Below are positions 1-7,789 of a stretch of DNA of 64,000 nucleotides, one piece after another; positions within the stretch are counted from its first letter, which is position 1, and every line of letters starts with the position of its first letter. Origin of the DNA: Marinobacter lipolyticus SM19 (GTDB lineage: Bacteria; Pseudomonadota; Gammaproteobacteria; Pseudomonadales; Oleiphilaceae); NCBI RefSeq assembly GCF_000397065.2, contig NZ_KE007306.1, positions 949,164 through 1,013,163 of the forward strand. Reading direction: 5' to 3'. The position numbers were made by a program, and so were the translations under genes. Under the pieces are notes generated by a model. The model saw only the letters and a list, made by a program, of their open reading frames with translations. It had not been told where the DNA came from and ran no database searches.

Positions 1-70
1 AGAACTCGTACCCCAGGCCTTCAACGATTGGCCGTAAAAGGTCTTCCAGTTGCTTTAGCTTGGCTGACAA
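1..70 (-). CDS. rimP: Ribosome maturation factor RimP, N-terminal fragment (partial)
   Basis: Only the first 23 codons are inside the window; the gene continues beyond position 1. The translation begins M-S-A-K-L-K-Q-L-E-D-L-L and continues with R-P-I-V-E-G-L-G-Y-E-F, which matches the N-terminus of RimP, the 30S subunit maturation factor normally followed by nusA and infB. I place the start at a TTG (complement of 68-70), with a GGAGA ribosome binding site at 81-85 and a 10-base spacer. An ATG slightly upstream runs into a stop after about ten codons in another frame. The position after secG and tRNA-Leu is the usual Pseudomonas-type context and supports the call. Confidence 0.8.
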   Translation of the reverse strand, partial: MSAKLKQLEDLLRPIVEGLGYEF

Positions 71-147
71 GGTTTTACTGTCTCCATCTCTTGATTTCCA
101 GAACCCCTGAATTCCCCGAATCCCGGGATTTTCCGGACCCCGGAAAC

Positions 148-176
148 AAAAAAAGGGCTGTTGATCAGCCCTTTTT
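148..176. terminator. Intrinsic terminator (bidirectional) just upstream of rimP
   Basis: A six-base stem GGGCTG/CAGCCC (155-160 with 166-171) closes a five-base loop and is flanked by seven A on one side and five T on the other. It would therefore work on either strand. On the minus strand it lies 78 bases before the rimP start codon, so a transcript entering rimP from upstream has to pass it. Confidence 0.75.
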
Positions 177-184
177 ATGCACCA

Positions 185-204
185 GGGCCTGATGCGCCAG
201 GCCC
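185..204. other. GC-rich hairpin between the two rimP-leader terminators
   Basis: GGGCCTG (185-191) pairs with CAGGCCC (198-204) around a six-base loop. There is no T run, so it is not a terminator by itself. It may be part of a folded leader. Confidence 0.45.
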
Positions 205-211
205 CTTAATC

Positions 212-239
212 AAAAAGCCCCGAACGAGTGGGGCCTTTT
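212..239. terminator. Intrinsic terminator (bidirectional) in the rimP leader
   Basis: GCCCC (217-221) pairs with GGGGC (230-234), flanked by A and T runs. On the minus strand the stem is followed by five T. It lies about 105 bases downstream of the expected start of the 352-380 promoter. Confidence 0.7.
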
Positions 240-351
240 GTTGCAAGAACTCACAGGAAACAAACCCATTCAAACCGTTCCCTGCTGACAGACACCTGGC
301 CTGCCAGGAGCCGGCCGGACCTAGTCCAAAGCCCGCTCCAATATCCGCCGG

Positions 352-380
352 AGTATAGAGATGCCGGCAAGACTGGTCAA
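352..380 (-). promoter_or_regulatory. Sigma-70 promoter upstream of rimP
   Basis: On the minus strand TTGACC (complement of 375-380) and TATACT (complement of 352-357) are separated by exactly 17 bases. This is close to the sigma-70 consensus. It lies immediately after the tRNA-Leu terminator and points at rimP, with two terminators in between. Confidence 0.65.
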
Positions 381-389
381 GGACTGACC

Positions 390-418
390 AAAAAAAACGG
401 CCTGGGAAATCCAAGCCG
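390..418 (-). terminator. Intrinsic terminator of the secG-tRNA-Leu transcript
   Basis: An eight-pair stem (398-405 with 411-418, one G-T pair) with a five-base loop is followed on the minus strand by eight T (complement of 390-397). It starts 14 bases after the CCA end of the tRNA gene. Confidence 0.8.
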
Positions 419-431
419 CTTTTCTTCTATA

Positions 432-516
432 TGGTGCCCAGGGCCGGACTCGAACCGGCACGGCTTTCGCCACTACCCCCTCAAGATAGCGTGTCTACCA
501 GTTCCACCACCTGGGC
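432..516 (-). tRNA. tRNA-Leu (anticodon GAG)
   Basis: The minus strand shows a complete class II tRNA of 85 bases. The seven-pair acceptor stem GCCCAGG/CCTGGGC is followed by A and an encoded CCA (complement of 432-434). It has a D-arm with GGTAGACACG, the anticodon loop around TTGAG, a long variable arm and the T-arm GGTTCGAGTCC. The anticodon GAG reads CUC and CUU codons. It lies 7 bases after the secG stop, so it is probably processed from the secG transcript, as in E. coli (secG-leuU) and Pseudomonas. Confidence 0.95.
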
Positions 517-523
517 AACACCT

Positions 524-898
524 TTACTCGAGCTCGGGGAGTTCGTCTTCACTGGAAGACTCCCCGCTCTCGGCTTCGCTTTCTTCAACATTTACCGGAG
601 CAGATGCTTCTGAAGACTCCTGGACAACCGGGATACCGGCCTCACCAGCAACTTCAGCGCGCTCCTTGGCAAAGATTGCCAGCGAAAAACTTGTTACAAA
701 GAACACGACCGCCAACAGGGTGGTCAAACGTGTCAGGAAGCTACCGCTACCCTGACTACCGAATACGGTCTGTGACGCACCGCCACCAAATGCCGCACCA
801 GCATCCGCACCTTTTCCCTGCTGGATCAGCACCAGACCCACCAGCGCCACGGCGATAACCACGTGCACAACGACAACCAGTGTTTCCAACCAATCCAT
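524..898 (-). CDS. secG: Preprotein translocase subunit SecG
   Basis: SecG is the small accessory subunit of the SecYEG inner-membrane channel and helps SecA-driven export. The 124-residue product has the usual two membrane segments (about residues 4-26 and 55-76) around the cytoplasmic loop with the typical GKGADAGAAFGGGAS stretch. After the second helix there is an unusually acidic, Ser/Glu-rich tail of about 35 residues ending DELPELE, longer than in E. coli SecG. It sits between tpiA and tRNA-Leu in the conserved order glmM-tpiA-secG-tRNA-Leu. Identification is secure; the role of the acidic tail is unknown. Confidence 0.95.
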   Translation of the reverse strand: MDWLETLVVVVHVVIAVALVGLVLIQQGKGADAGAAFGGGASQTVFGSQGSGSFLTRLTTLLAVVFFVTSFSLAIFAKERAEVAGEAGIPVVQESSEASAPVNVEESEAESGESSSEDELPELE

Positions 899-940
899 AA
901 CGACTCTCTAATGACTCTTGCTAATGGCTTTCGCGAACCT

Positions 941-1705
941 TTAACTTTCAGAACCTGCTGGCATAGCCTGGCAGATACTCACAAAATCTTTTCCAATCAA
1001 CGATGCCCCGCCGATCAAACCACCGTCTATATCCGGCTGAGCAAAAAGAGCGGCTGCATTATCCGCTTTTACACTGCCGCCGTAAAGCAGGGAAATCGTA
1101 TCCGCCGGCGCTCCCAGATTTCTCAAAACACCGCGAATTGACTGATGCATCGCCTGCGCATCATCGGCAGTGGCCGTCTTTCCGGTTCCTATAGCCCACA
1201 CCGGCTCATAGGCAACCACGACATTCTGCCAATCACCCGCGCTCACACTCGCCAGCCCCTTACGAACCTGCGCGGACACTATCTCTTCCGCCTGTCCGGC
1301 TTCACGCTCCGCGAGGGTTTCGCCAACACACACAATGGCAACCAACCCCTGAGACAGCAACTGCGCAACCTTTTCTGCAACGGCTGCATCGGTCTCCGCA
1401 AACAGTTGCCTGCGCTCGGAATGACCAACCAGTGCGTAGCGGCAACCGCAATCTTTTGCCATGCCAGCCGACACTTCACCGGTATAAGCCCCGGATTCCC
1501 AGCACGCAACGTTCTGCACACCGACCGAAAGCTGATCACTCGCCAGAGACTTAACGTCCCGGATATACAGAGCGGGAGGAATAATAACAGCCTCCACACC
1601 ATTATCAAGGGATGACACCCCTGACCGGACATAGCCAACCAGCTTTTCCACCAGGTCTGTCGACCCGTTCATTTTCCAGTTTCCGGCTACGATCTTACGG
1701 CGCAT
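941..1705 (-). CDS. tpiA: Triosephosphate isomerase
   Basis: This enzyme interconverts glyceraldehyde-3-phosphate and dihydroxyacetone phosphate in the cytoplasm. The 254-residue product has normal length and all signature elements: the substrate lysine in GNWKMNG near residue 11, the catalytic histidine in VGHSERR, the catalytic glutamate in AYEPVWAIGTG, and the phosphate-binding LLYGGSV and GGLIGGASL turns. A longer frame opens 24 codons upstream, but family alignment requires the start at MRRKIVAGNWK. It is 74 bases downstream of glmM and 42 bases upstream of secG, probably in one transcript. Confidence 0.97.
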   Translation of the reverse strand: MRRKIVAGNWKMNGSTDLVEKLVGYVRSGVSSLDNGVEAVIIPPALYIRDVKSLASDQLSVGVQNVACWESGAYTGEVSAGMAKDCGCRYALVGHSERRQLFAETDAAVAEKVAQLLSQGLVAIVCVGETLAEREAGQAEEIVSAQVRKGLASVSAGDWQNVVVAYEPVWAIGTGKTATADDAQAMHQSIRGVLRNLGAPADTISLLYGGSVKADNAAALFAQPDIDGGLIGGASLIGKDFVSICQAMPAGSES

Positions 1706-1779
1706 AACAGCCCCCGTGCTCAAGGGAGGGCGAACTATACAGCAGTCCACCCAACCAGACAACTCTCCCACACACAATC

Positions 1780-3123
1780 TCAGGCACGAGAGCTCTCGAC
1801 AACAACTGCAAGCTCTTCCGCTATGCGAGTGATTTCAGAGGCATTCTGCCCTTCCGTCATAACCCGGATCAACGGCTCGGTGCCGGATGCGCGCAACAGT
1901 ACGCGCCCTGTGTCACCAAGATCAGCCTCGGCCTTACGCACAGCAACCGCGATGTCTTCACGCCCCAGAGGATCAAAACGCTGATCTACCCGGACGTTGA
2001 TCATCTTCTGCGGCAACTTGCTCATACCCTGACGCAGTTCGGCAAGCGTTTTACCAGAGCGACCGACGGCCAACAGAACCTGCAGCGCCGACACGATACC
2101 ATCACCGGTGGACGTGCAATCCCTTATCACCAAGTGGCCAGAGCCTTCACCACCCAAGAGCCAATCATGTTGAATCAGGCGCTCCATGACATAACGATCC
2201 CCGACCTTGGCTCGCTCAAACTCGATACCCAGCTCTTTCAATGCCAACTCAACACCCAGGTTGGTCATCAGGGTACCAACGACCCCGCCATGAAGGCTTC
2301 CCGCCGCGTGCCGCTGGGAGGCGATGACATACAGCAGCTCATCGCCGTCCACTTCAGAGCCATCCCGGTCCACCATCAACACCCGGTCTCCGTCACCGTC
2401 AAATGCGATCCCCAAGTCCGCCCCCTTCTCCAGCACCGCCCGCTTCAGGGCCTCCAGGTGGGTAGACCCGACCTCCTTGTTGATATTCAGGCCATCCGGG
2501 GAAGCACCAATCACCGACACCGTGGCGCCCAGCTCACGAAACACCTTGGGAGCCACATGATAGGTGGCACCATGGGCGCAATCGAGCACGACGCTCAGAC
2601 CTTCCAGAGTGAAATCATTCGGCACCGTACTCTTACAGAATTCCACGTAGCGACCGGGCGCATCATCCACCCGGGACGCCTTGCCCAGATCCGCGGCATC
2701 GCAGACCTTGATGGGCTCGTCCATCCAGCGTTCAATCTCCGCTTCCAGAGCATCATCGAGCTTGGTGCCGTTGGCAGAGAAAAACTTGATGCCGTTATCC
2801 TGATGGGGGTTATGAGAGGCACTGATGACGATCCCGGCAGACGCCCTGAACGTCCGGGTCAGATAAGCGATAGCAGGCGTCGGCATCGGCCCCAGTAACT
2901 TGACGTCAACGCCGGCAGCGGACAACCCGGCCTCAAGCGCTGATTCAAACATATACCCGGAAAGCCGGGTATCCTTGCCGATCAAAACGCTATTGCGCTG
3001 GCCTGCCCGCTTGAATGCTTGCCCGGCAGCCCACCCGAGGTACAACATAAACTCGGGGGTGATCGGAGACTCCCCGACACAACCACGGATCCCATCCGTG
3101 CCAAAATATTTTCTCTCGGTCAT
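1780..3123 (-). CDS. glmM: Phosphoglucosamine mutase
   Basis: GlmM converts glucosamine-6-phosphate to glucosamine-1-phosphate on the route to UDP-N-acetylglucosamine for peptidoglycan and lipopolysaccharide. The 447 residues carry the activated-serine motif SASHNP (near residue 103), the Mg-binding DGDGDR motif (near 243) and the C-terminal phosphate-binding loop [12 protein letters not shown]. An N-terminal YFGTDGIRG is typical for the family. Its ATG overlaps the folP stop by four bases (ATGA), indicating translational coupling in a folP-glmM unit, the same arrangement as in E. coli. Confidence 0.97.
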   Translation of the reverse strand: MTERKYFGTDGIRGCVGESPITPEFMLYLGWAAGQAFKRAGQRNSVLIGKDTRLSGYMFESALEAGLSAAGVDVKLLGPMPTPAIAYLTRTFRASAGIVISASHNPHQDNGIKFFSANGTKLDDALEAEIERWMDEPIKVCDAADLGKASRVDDAPGRYVEFCKSTVPNDFTLEGLSVVLDCAHGATYHVAPKVFRELGATVSVIGASPDGLNINKEVGSTHLEALKRAVLEKGADLGIAFDGDGDRVLMVDRDGSEVDGDELLYVIASQRHAAGSLHGGVVGTLMTNLGVELALKELGIEFERAKVGDRYVMERLIQHDWLLGGEGSGHLVIRDCTSTGDGIVSALQVLLAVGRSGKTLAELRQGMSKLPQKMINVRVDQRFDPLGREDIAVAVRKAEADLGDTGRVLLRASGTEPLIRVMTEGQNASEITRIAEELAVVVESSRA

Positions 3124-3953
3124 CGACCTGCCTCCTTCATGGCCGCCACAACGCTGACGGCATCCACGGTTTCCCGGACGTCGTGGGCGCGAATAATGGA
3201 TGCACCCTTCATGGCGGATATTGTCGCGGCAGCAAGGCTCGCCGGCAACCGTTCATTGACTTCACGCCCGGTAATATGGCCCAGCATGCTTTTACGGGAC
3301 ACACCCACCAGCAATGGATGCCCGAGAATATGCAGCTGCTCCAGGGAAGCCAATAACTGTAGATTGTGCTCAAGCGTTTTCCCAAACCCGAAACCGGGAT
3401 CGAGAATGATGCTTTCCGGTTTTACACCTGCCGCCTCGGCCACACGCATACGCTCCGTCAGGAACAAACTGACTTCCCGCCGTACGCTGCGGTATTCGGG
3501 ATTATCCTGCATGGAATCAGGCTCTCCCTGGATATGCATAATACAAACCGGAACGCCTGCTGTGGCAGCCGTTTCCGGCGCGCCTTTACGCTGCAGTGCC
3601 CGCACATCGTTAATCAGGCCCGCGCCCAACTTGACGGCTTCAGCCATGACCTCGGGAGCGGAGGTATCCACCGAGATAACAGTATCCAGCTCCCGGGCAA
3701 TTGCCTCCACCACGGGACAGACCCGATCCAGCTCCTCCGCGACCGACACTTGAGCGGCCCCGGGTCTGGTCGACTCCCCACCGACGTCGATAAACGCGGC
3801 ACCATCAGCAACCATCTGGCGAGCACGTGAGAGCGCTGCATCCGGTCGATTGAAGCGCCCGCCATCGGAGAAGGAATCCGGCGTAACATTCAGAATACCC
3901 ATGACGTGGCAGCGGGACATATCCAATACCCGGCCGGCAAAGTTCATTTCCAT
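3120..3953 (-). CDS. folP: Dihydropteroate synthase
   Basis: FolP joins p-aminobenzoate to hydroxymethyl-dihydropterin diphosphate in folate synthesis and is the sulfonamide target. The family motifs are present: [14 protein letters not shown] near the N-terminus, [11 protein letters not shown], and the later DPGFGFGK and GVSRKS phosphate-binding segments. The reading frame is open eight codons further up, but I choose the ATG at 3953 (277 aa), which has an AAAGGA site 7 bases upstream; a second ATG two codons later is possible. It follows ftsH after 91 bases that contain a hairpin, and overlaps glmM. Confidence 0.95.
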   Translation of the reverse strand: MEMNFAGRVLDMSRCHVMGILNVTPDSFSDGGRFNRPDAALSRARQMVADGAAFIDVGGESTRPGAAQVSVAEELDRVCPVVEAIARELDTVISVDTSAPEVMAEAVKLGAGLINDVRALQRKGAPETAATAGVPVCIMHIQGEPDSMQDNPEYRSVRREVSLFLTERMRVAEAAGVKPESIILDPGFGFGKTLEHNLQLLASLEQLHILGHPLLVGVSRKSMLGHITGREVNERLPASLAAATISAMKGASIIRAHDVRETVDAVSVVAAMKEAGR

Positions 3954-3987
3954 AGGCCATCCTTTCAAGCCGCACACAAAAACAAAC

Positions 3988-4006
3988 GCCGCCCGAAAAG
4001 GGCGGC
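3988..4006 (-). terminator. Hairpin between ftsH and folP (possible partial terminator)
   Basis: GCCGCCC (3988-3994) pairs perfectly with GGGCGGC (4000-4006) around a GAAAA-type loop. On the minus strand the stem is followed by GTTTGTTTTTG, an interrupted T tract. This could lower read-through from ftsH into folP-glmM rather than stop it. Confidence 0.6.
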
Positions 4007-4044
4007 GCCGTCAGATAAAACAGACCGTTCTCAGGTTAGCGCCA

Positions 4045-5988
4045 TCAGTGTTCGCCGGCAGGGCGACCGACACCGGGCTGCTTCCCGTCATCCGAGCCGT
4101 GCGACGCAGGCGCCGACTCGGGCTCCTCAGACGACACACCGCCGGTCGGACCGCTGTCACCCCAACCTTTCGGCGGACGAGGCACGCGCCCTTCCATGAT
4201 GTCGTCAATCTGATGCCGGTCGATGGTTTCATACTTCATCAACGCATCGGCCATCAGGTCCAGCTTGTCGCGGTTATCAACCAGCAGCTGCTTCGCCTTC
4301 TCATAGCACTCATCAATGATGTTGCGGACTTCCTCATCAATGCGTTGCGCCGTTTCTGGCGAGTAGACCGTCTGGGCCTGGCCTGCGGAACGGCCGAGGA
4401 ACGGCTCCTCACTGTCAGTATCGTACTGCAGGGGGCCCAGCTTCTCGGACAGACCCCAGCGGGTGACCATGTTACGAGCCAGACTGGTCGCACGCTCAAT
4501 GTCGTTAGAGGCGCCCGTGGTTACGCCGTCGAAACCAAGTGTCAGCTCTTCCGCAATACGACCACCGAACAGGCTGCAAATAGAGCTGATCAGGAAACGC
4601 TTGCTGTGACTGTACTTATCCTCTTCCGGCAGGAACATGGTCACGCCCAGCGCGCGTCCACGAGGAATAATGCTCACCTTGTAGACCGGGTCGTGTTCCG
4701 GCATCAGGCGCCCGACAATGGCATGGCCTGACTCATGGTAAGCCGTATTCCGCTTTTCCTTTTCACTCATCACCATGGACTTGCGCTCGGCGCCCATCAT
4801 GATTTTGTCCTTGGCGAGCTCAAATTCCTCCATGGACACCAGGCGCTGGTTCCGGCGAGCAGCGAACAGGGCTGCCTCGTTTACCAGGTTAGCCAGATCG
4901 GCACCGGAGAAACCGGGCGTACCACGGGCAATCAGGACCGGCTCCACGCCGTCGGCCAGAGGCACTTTCTTCATGTGCACCTTAAGGATCTGCTCACGGC
5001 CGATAATATCCGGCAGACCAACTACGACCTGACGGTCAAAGCGGCCCGGACGCAACAGCGCAGGGTCAAGCACATCCGGACGGTTGGTGGCGGCAATGAC
5101 GATTACGCCTTCGTTGCCCTCAAAACCGTCCATTTCAACCAGCAACTGGTTCAGGGTCTGCTCACGCTCGTCGTGACCACCGCCCATGCCGGCACCACGA
5201 TGACGACCGACGGCGTCGATCTCGTCGATAAAGATAATGCAGGGGCTCTGCTTCTTGGCCTGCTCGAACATGTCACGGACACGGGACGCACCCACACCCA
5301 CAAACATTTCCACGAAGTCGGAACCGGAAATAGAGAAGAACGGCACCTTGGCTTCACCGGCGATGGCTTTTGCCAACAGGGTCTTACCAGTACCCGGCTG
5401 GCCAACCATCAGCACGCCTTTGGGAATACTGCCGCCCAGGCGTTGGAACTTGCTCGGATCCCGCAGGAAGTCCACCAGCTCCTTGACGTCTTCCTTGGCC
5501 TCATCAACACCAGCCACGTCACCGAAGGTGGTCTTGATCTGGTCCTCGCTCATCAGCCGAGCCTTGCTCTTGCCGAACGACATGGGGCCTTTGCCACCAC
5601 CACCGCCCTGCATCTGCCGCATAAAAAACACGAACAGAGCAATGATGATCAGAATGGGGAACGCAGCAACCAGCAGTTGAGTCCAGAGGCTCTGGCGCTC
5701 AGGCTCCTTGCCGATGACTTCAACGCGATTTGCCAGCAGGTCATCCATCAGCTTGTTGTCAGCCACCTGAGGGCGGATAGTCTGAAACTGGGAGCCGTCA
5801 CCACGGGTACCCTGAATCTGCAGACCATCAATGGTGACCTGACGGACCTGTCCGTCCTGCACCATCTCGACAAACTGCGAATAATTGACCTGTTGGCCGC
5901 TGGTGGTGGGAGTAAAGTTCTGAAACACCATCAGCAGTACGGCGGCTATGATTAGCCAGAGAACCAGATTTTTTGCCATATCGTTCAA
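4045..5988 (-). CDS. ftsH: ATP-dependent zinc metalloprotease FtsH
   Basis: FtsH is the membrane-anchored AAA+ protease that degrades LpxC, misassembled membrane proteins and other substrates. The product has two N-terminal membrane segments (about 7-25 and 107-127), a Gly-rich linker, Walker A GQPGTGKT, Walker [12 protein letters not shown], the second region of homology ending RPGRFDRQV, and the zinc-protease motif HESGH. The 647-residue form starts at a TTG with AGGTGA 7 bases upstream; an ATG three codons later would give MAKNLVLW as in E. coli FtsH. It lies 149 bases after rlmE, the common rlmE-ftsH pairing. No clear terminator is visible between the two. Confidence 0.97.
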   Translation of the reverse strand: MNDMAKNLVLWLIIAAVLLMVFQNFTPTTSGQQVNYSQFVEMVQDGQVRQVTIDGLQIQGTRGDGSQFQTIRPQVADNKLMDDLLANRVEVIGKEPERQSLWTQLLVAAFPILIIIALFVFFMRQMQGGGGGKGPMSFGKSKARLMSEDQIKTTFGDVAGVDEAKEDVKELVDFLRDPSKFQRLGGSIPKGVLMVGQPGTGKTLLAKAIAGEAKVPFFSISGSDFVEMFVGVGASRVRDMFEQAKKQSPCIIFIDEIDAVGRHRGAGMGGGHDEREQTLNQLLVEMDGFEGNEGVIVIAATNRPDVLDPALLRPGRFDRQVVVGLPDIIGREQILKVHMKKVPLADGVEPVLIARGTPGFSGADLANLVNEAALFAARRNQRLVSMEEFELAKDKIMMGAERKSMVMSEKEKRNTAYHESGHAIVGRLMPEHDPVYKVSIIPRGRALGVTMFLPEEDKYSHSKRFLISSICSLFGGRIAEELTLGFDGVTTGASNDIERATSLARNMVTRWGLSEKLGPLQYDTDSEEPFLGRSAGQAQTVYSPETAQRIDEEVRNIIDECYEKAKQLLVDNRDKLDLMADALMKYETIDRHQIDDIMEGRVPRPPKGWGDSGPTGGVSSEEPESAPASHGSDDGKQPGVGRPAGEH

Positions 5989-6137
5989 GGATCGTCACCT
6001 GTGAATTGAAAGGTTGACCGTCTTCAGGGAAACCTTTTTGAACACCTTACACCAATTGTACGCCGCTCCACCACAATCGGCCCATCCGTATCGGCCACAG
6101 AGCTCATCGGATATCCGGACCAGCCAGACGTCGCGAT

Positions 6138-6758
6138 TCAGCCTTTGAAGCCCTTACAGACCTGATAGATCTCCCGGGATCTGGCCCTTGAGGAATCAGG
6201 CTTGCGACTTACAACCGTATTAAAGCTTTTCCGCATATCAGCCAACAGCGAATCAAAACCTTCACCCTGAAACACCTTGGCCACAAACACCCCTCCGGGG
6301 CGAAGCACCTGCTGGGCCATATCAAGCGCCAACTCCACCAGGCCCATGGCCCTTGGAATATCAACAGCAGCCATACCACTCATATTGGGCGCCATATCGG
6401 AAATTACAACGTCTGCCTTTCGATCTCCCAGAATTCCCAACAATTCTTCCAACACCGAATCCTCGGTGAAGTCGCCCTGAACAAAGTCCACACCGGCAAT
6501 CGGATTCATTGGCAAAATGTCACTGGCCACCACGACACCCTTATCCCCGACACGCTCCATTGCCACCTGGGACCAGCCTCCCGGGGCCGCCCCCAGATCC
6601 ACAACAACCTGGCCGGGACGAAACAACCGGTCCTTGTCGTCCAGCTCAATCAGCTTGTAGCTGGCGCGGGAACGGTAGCCATCTTCCTGGGATTTTTTGA
6701 CCCAGACATCATCGAAATGTTCCTTGAGCCAGCGATCACTGGTTTTTGAACGGGCCAA
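6138..6758 (-). CDS. rlmE: 23S rRNA 2'-O-methyltransferase RlmE
   Basis: RlmE (RrmJ/FtsJ) methylates the 2'-OH of U2552 in 23S rRNA on the assembled 50S subunit. The 206-residue product shows the SAM-binding motif [15 protein letters not shown], the catalytic K-D-K-E arrangement (lysine in SRASYKL, aspartate in ISDMAPN, lysine in FVAKVFQG) and a normal length. I place the start at a TTG (complement of 6756-6758), which has GGAGG six bases upstream and gives [10 protein letters not shown]; an upstream TTG lacks such a site. It is divergent from yhbY and followed by ftsH. Confidence 0.95.
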   Translation of the reverse strand: MARSKTSDRWLKEHFDDVWVKKSQEDGYRSRASYKLIELDDKDRLFRPGQVVVDLGAAPGGWSQVAMERVGDKGVVVASDILPMNPIAGVDFVQGDFTEDSVLEELLGILGDRKADVVISDMAPNMSGMAAVDIPRAMGLVELALDMAQQVLRPGGVFVAKVFQGEGFDSLLADMRKSFNTVVSRKPDSSRARSREIYQVCKGFKG

Positions 6759-6926
6759 AACAAACCTCCGCAATAAAACAGGAACAGACGCGCAACGAAA
6801 CGTCTTGATACGTGGTAATGGCCATTTCTCCGCCGTTCCGATCTGTTACAATCCGTCGATTATACGGTTTTGGTGGCCATGGTGCCGCTGACGTTTTGTT
6901 AATTGCATCCATTAAGAGATTACATC
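6759..6926. promoter_or_regulatory. Divergent promoter region of rlmE-ftsH and yhbY
   Basis: This 168-base region separates two divergent genes. A perfect TATAAT hexamer lies on the minus strand (complement of 6859-6864), about 95 bases before rlmE, but I see no good -35 element at the right distance. No sigma-32 type element was found, although rlmE-ftsH is heat-induced in E. coli. Confidence 0.4.
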
Positions 6927-7238
6927 ATGAGTCTTTCACCGGAACAGCGCCGGGAGTACCGGGGCATTGCCCACAACCTGAAGCCCGTCATCATCGTTGG
7001 CGACAAAGGTCTGTCCGAAGGACTTCAGGAAGAGCTGGAGCGCGCCCTGAACGACCACGAGCTGATCAAGGTCAAGATCGCCAGTCCGGACCGCGAAGTA
7101 CGCCAGGAAGCCATTAGCGAGCTGTGCCAGTCCGCCGGCGCCGAGCTGGTCCAGACGATTGGCAAGATCGCGGTCATTCTGCGCCGCGCCAAGAAGCCCA
7201 ACCCCAAGCTGTCCAACCTGCTTCGCAACAAAAGCTGA
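6927..7238 (+). CDS. yhbY: YhbY-type RNA-binding (CRM domain) ribosome assembly protein
   Basis: This 103-residue protein is a single CRM domain. YhbY associates with pre-50S particles and binds RNA. The start of the domain (SPEQRREYRGIAHNL) and the GDKGLSEGL segment, which corresponds to the conserved G-x-x-G RNA-binding loop, are clear. The frame is open from a TTG eight codons upstream, but the ATG at 6927 matches the family N-terminus and has AAGAGA upstream. It is transcribed away from rlmE and toward greA, and a bidirectional terminator separates it from greA. Confidence 0.92.
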   Translation: MSLSPEQRREYRGIAHNLKPVIIVGDKGLSEGLQEELERALNDHELIKVKIASPDREVRQEAISELCQSAGAELVQTIGKIAVILRRAKKPNPKLSNLLRNKS

Positions 7239-7254
7239 ACAGGCAGAGACCAAT

Positions 7255-7292
7255 AAAAAAGCCGGCAACGAACACTCGCTGCCGGCTTTTTT
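7255..7292. terminator. Bidirectional terminator between yhbY and greA
   Basis: GCCGGCA (7261-7267) pairs with TGCCGGC (7280-7286). The stem is preceded by six A and followed by six T, so it can end both the plus-strand yhbY transcript and the minus-strand carAB-greA transcript. Confidence 0.85.
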
Positions 7293-7305
7293 AATGGACG
7301 GAGCC

Positions 7306-7785
7306 TCAGAGATGCTCGACCGCCTCAATCTCGTACTCCACCGTGCCGGAAGGCACACGGATGGCCACAATATCGCCTTCGCTCTTACCAATCAGCGCGC
7401 GCGCAATCGGTGAGGAGATGGAAATCTTGCCGGCCTTGATGTCGGCTTCATCCTCACCACAGATCTGGTAAACCACCTGCTCATCCGTGTCGACATTCAA
7501 CAAGTGAGCTGTAACCCCGAAAATCACCTTGCCGGTGTTCTCGATGGTATTGATATCAATCACTTGCGCCGAAGACAGCTTGCCTTCGATTTCCTGAATG
7601 CGACCCTCAATAAAGCTCTGCTGTTCGCGGGCAGCGTGGTATTCCGCATTCTCTTTCAGATCGCCGTGCTCACGGGCATCGGCAATCGCAGCAATCACCC
7701 GCGGGCGATCTTCCGATTTCAGCTTCTGAAGCTCCTCGCGGAGGCGGGCTTCGCCCGCTTTTGTCATGGGTACTCTGGCAGACAT
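7306..7785 (-). CDS. greA: Transcription elongation factor GreA
   Basis: GreA enters the RNA polymerase secondary channel and stimulates cleavage of backtracked RNA. The 159-residue protein has the N-terminal coiled coil with the conserved acidic tip region [18 protein letters not shown] and a C-terminal FKBP-like domain ending [12 protein letters not shown] longer frame reaches back into carB, but [15 protein letters not shown] matches the family start and has AGGAAAG upstream. The ATG is only 4 bases after the carB stop. A carA-carB-greA operon is known in Pseudomonas aeruginosa. Confidence 0.96.
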   Translation of the reverse strand: MSARVPMTKAGEARLREELQKLKSEDRPRVIAAIADAREHGDLKENAEYHAAREQQSFIEGRIQEIEGKLSSAQVIDINTIENTGKVIFGVTAHLLNVDTDEQVVYQICGEDEADIKAGKISISSPIARALIGKSEGDIVAIRVPSGTVEYEIEAVEHL

Positions 7786-7789
7786 AATC

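Larger units (their letters stand above)
71..431. other. Intergenic region between tRNA-Leu and rimP: promoter plus stacked hairpins
   Basis: This 361-base stretch has no convincing protein gene; the short ORFs across it lack conservation signals. Reading the minus strand it holds a terminator for the secG/tRNA-Leu transcript (390-418), a near-consensus sigma-70 promoter (352-380), a hairpin terminator (212-239), a GC-rich hairpin (185-204) and a second terminator (148-176), all before the rimP start at 70. No tRNA-Met is found here, although that gene commonly sits in this interval in E. coli and Pseudomonas. Confidence 0.75.
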
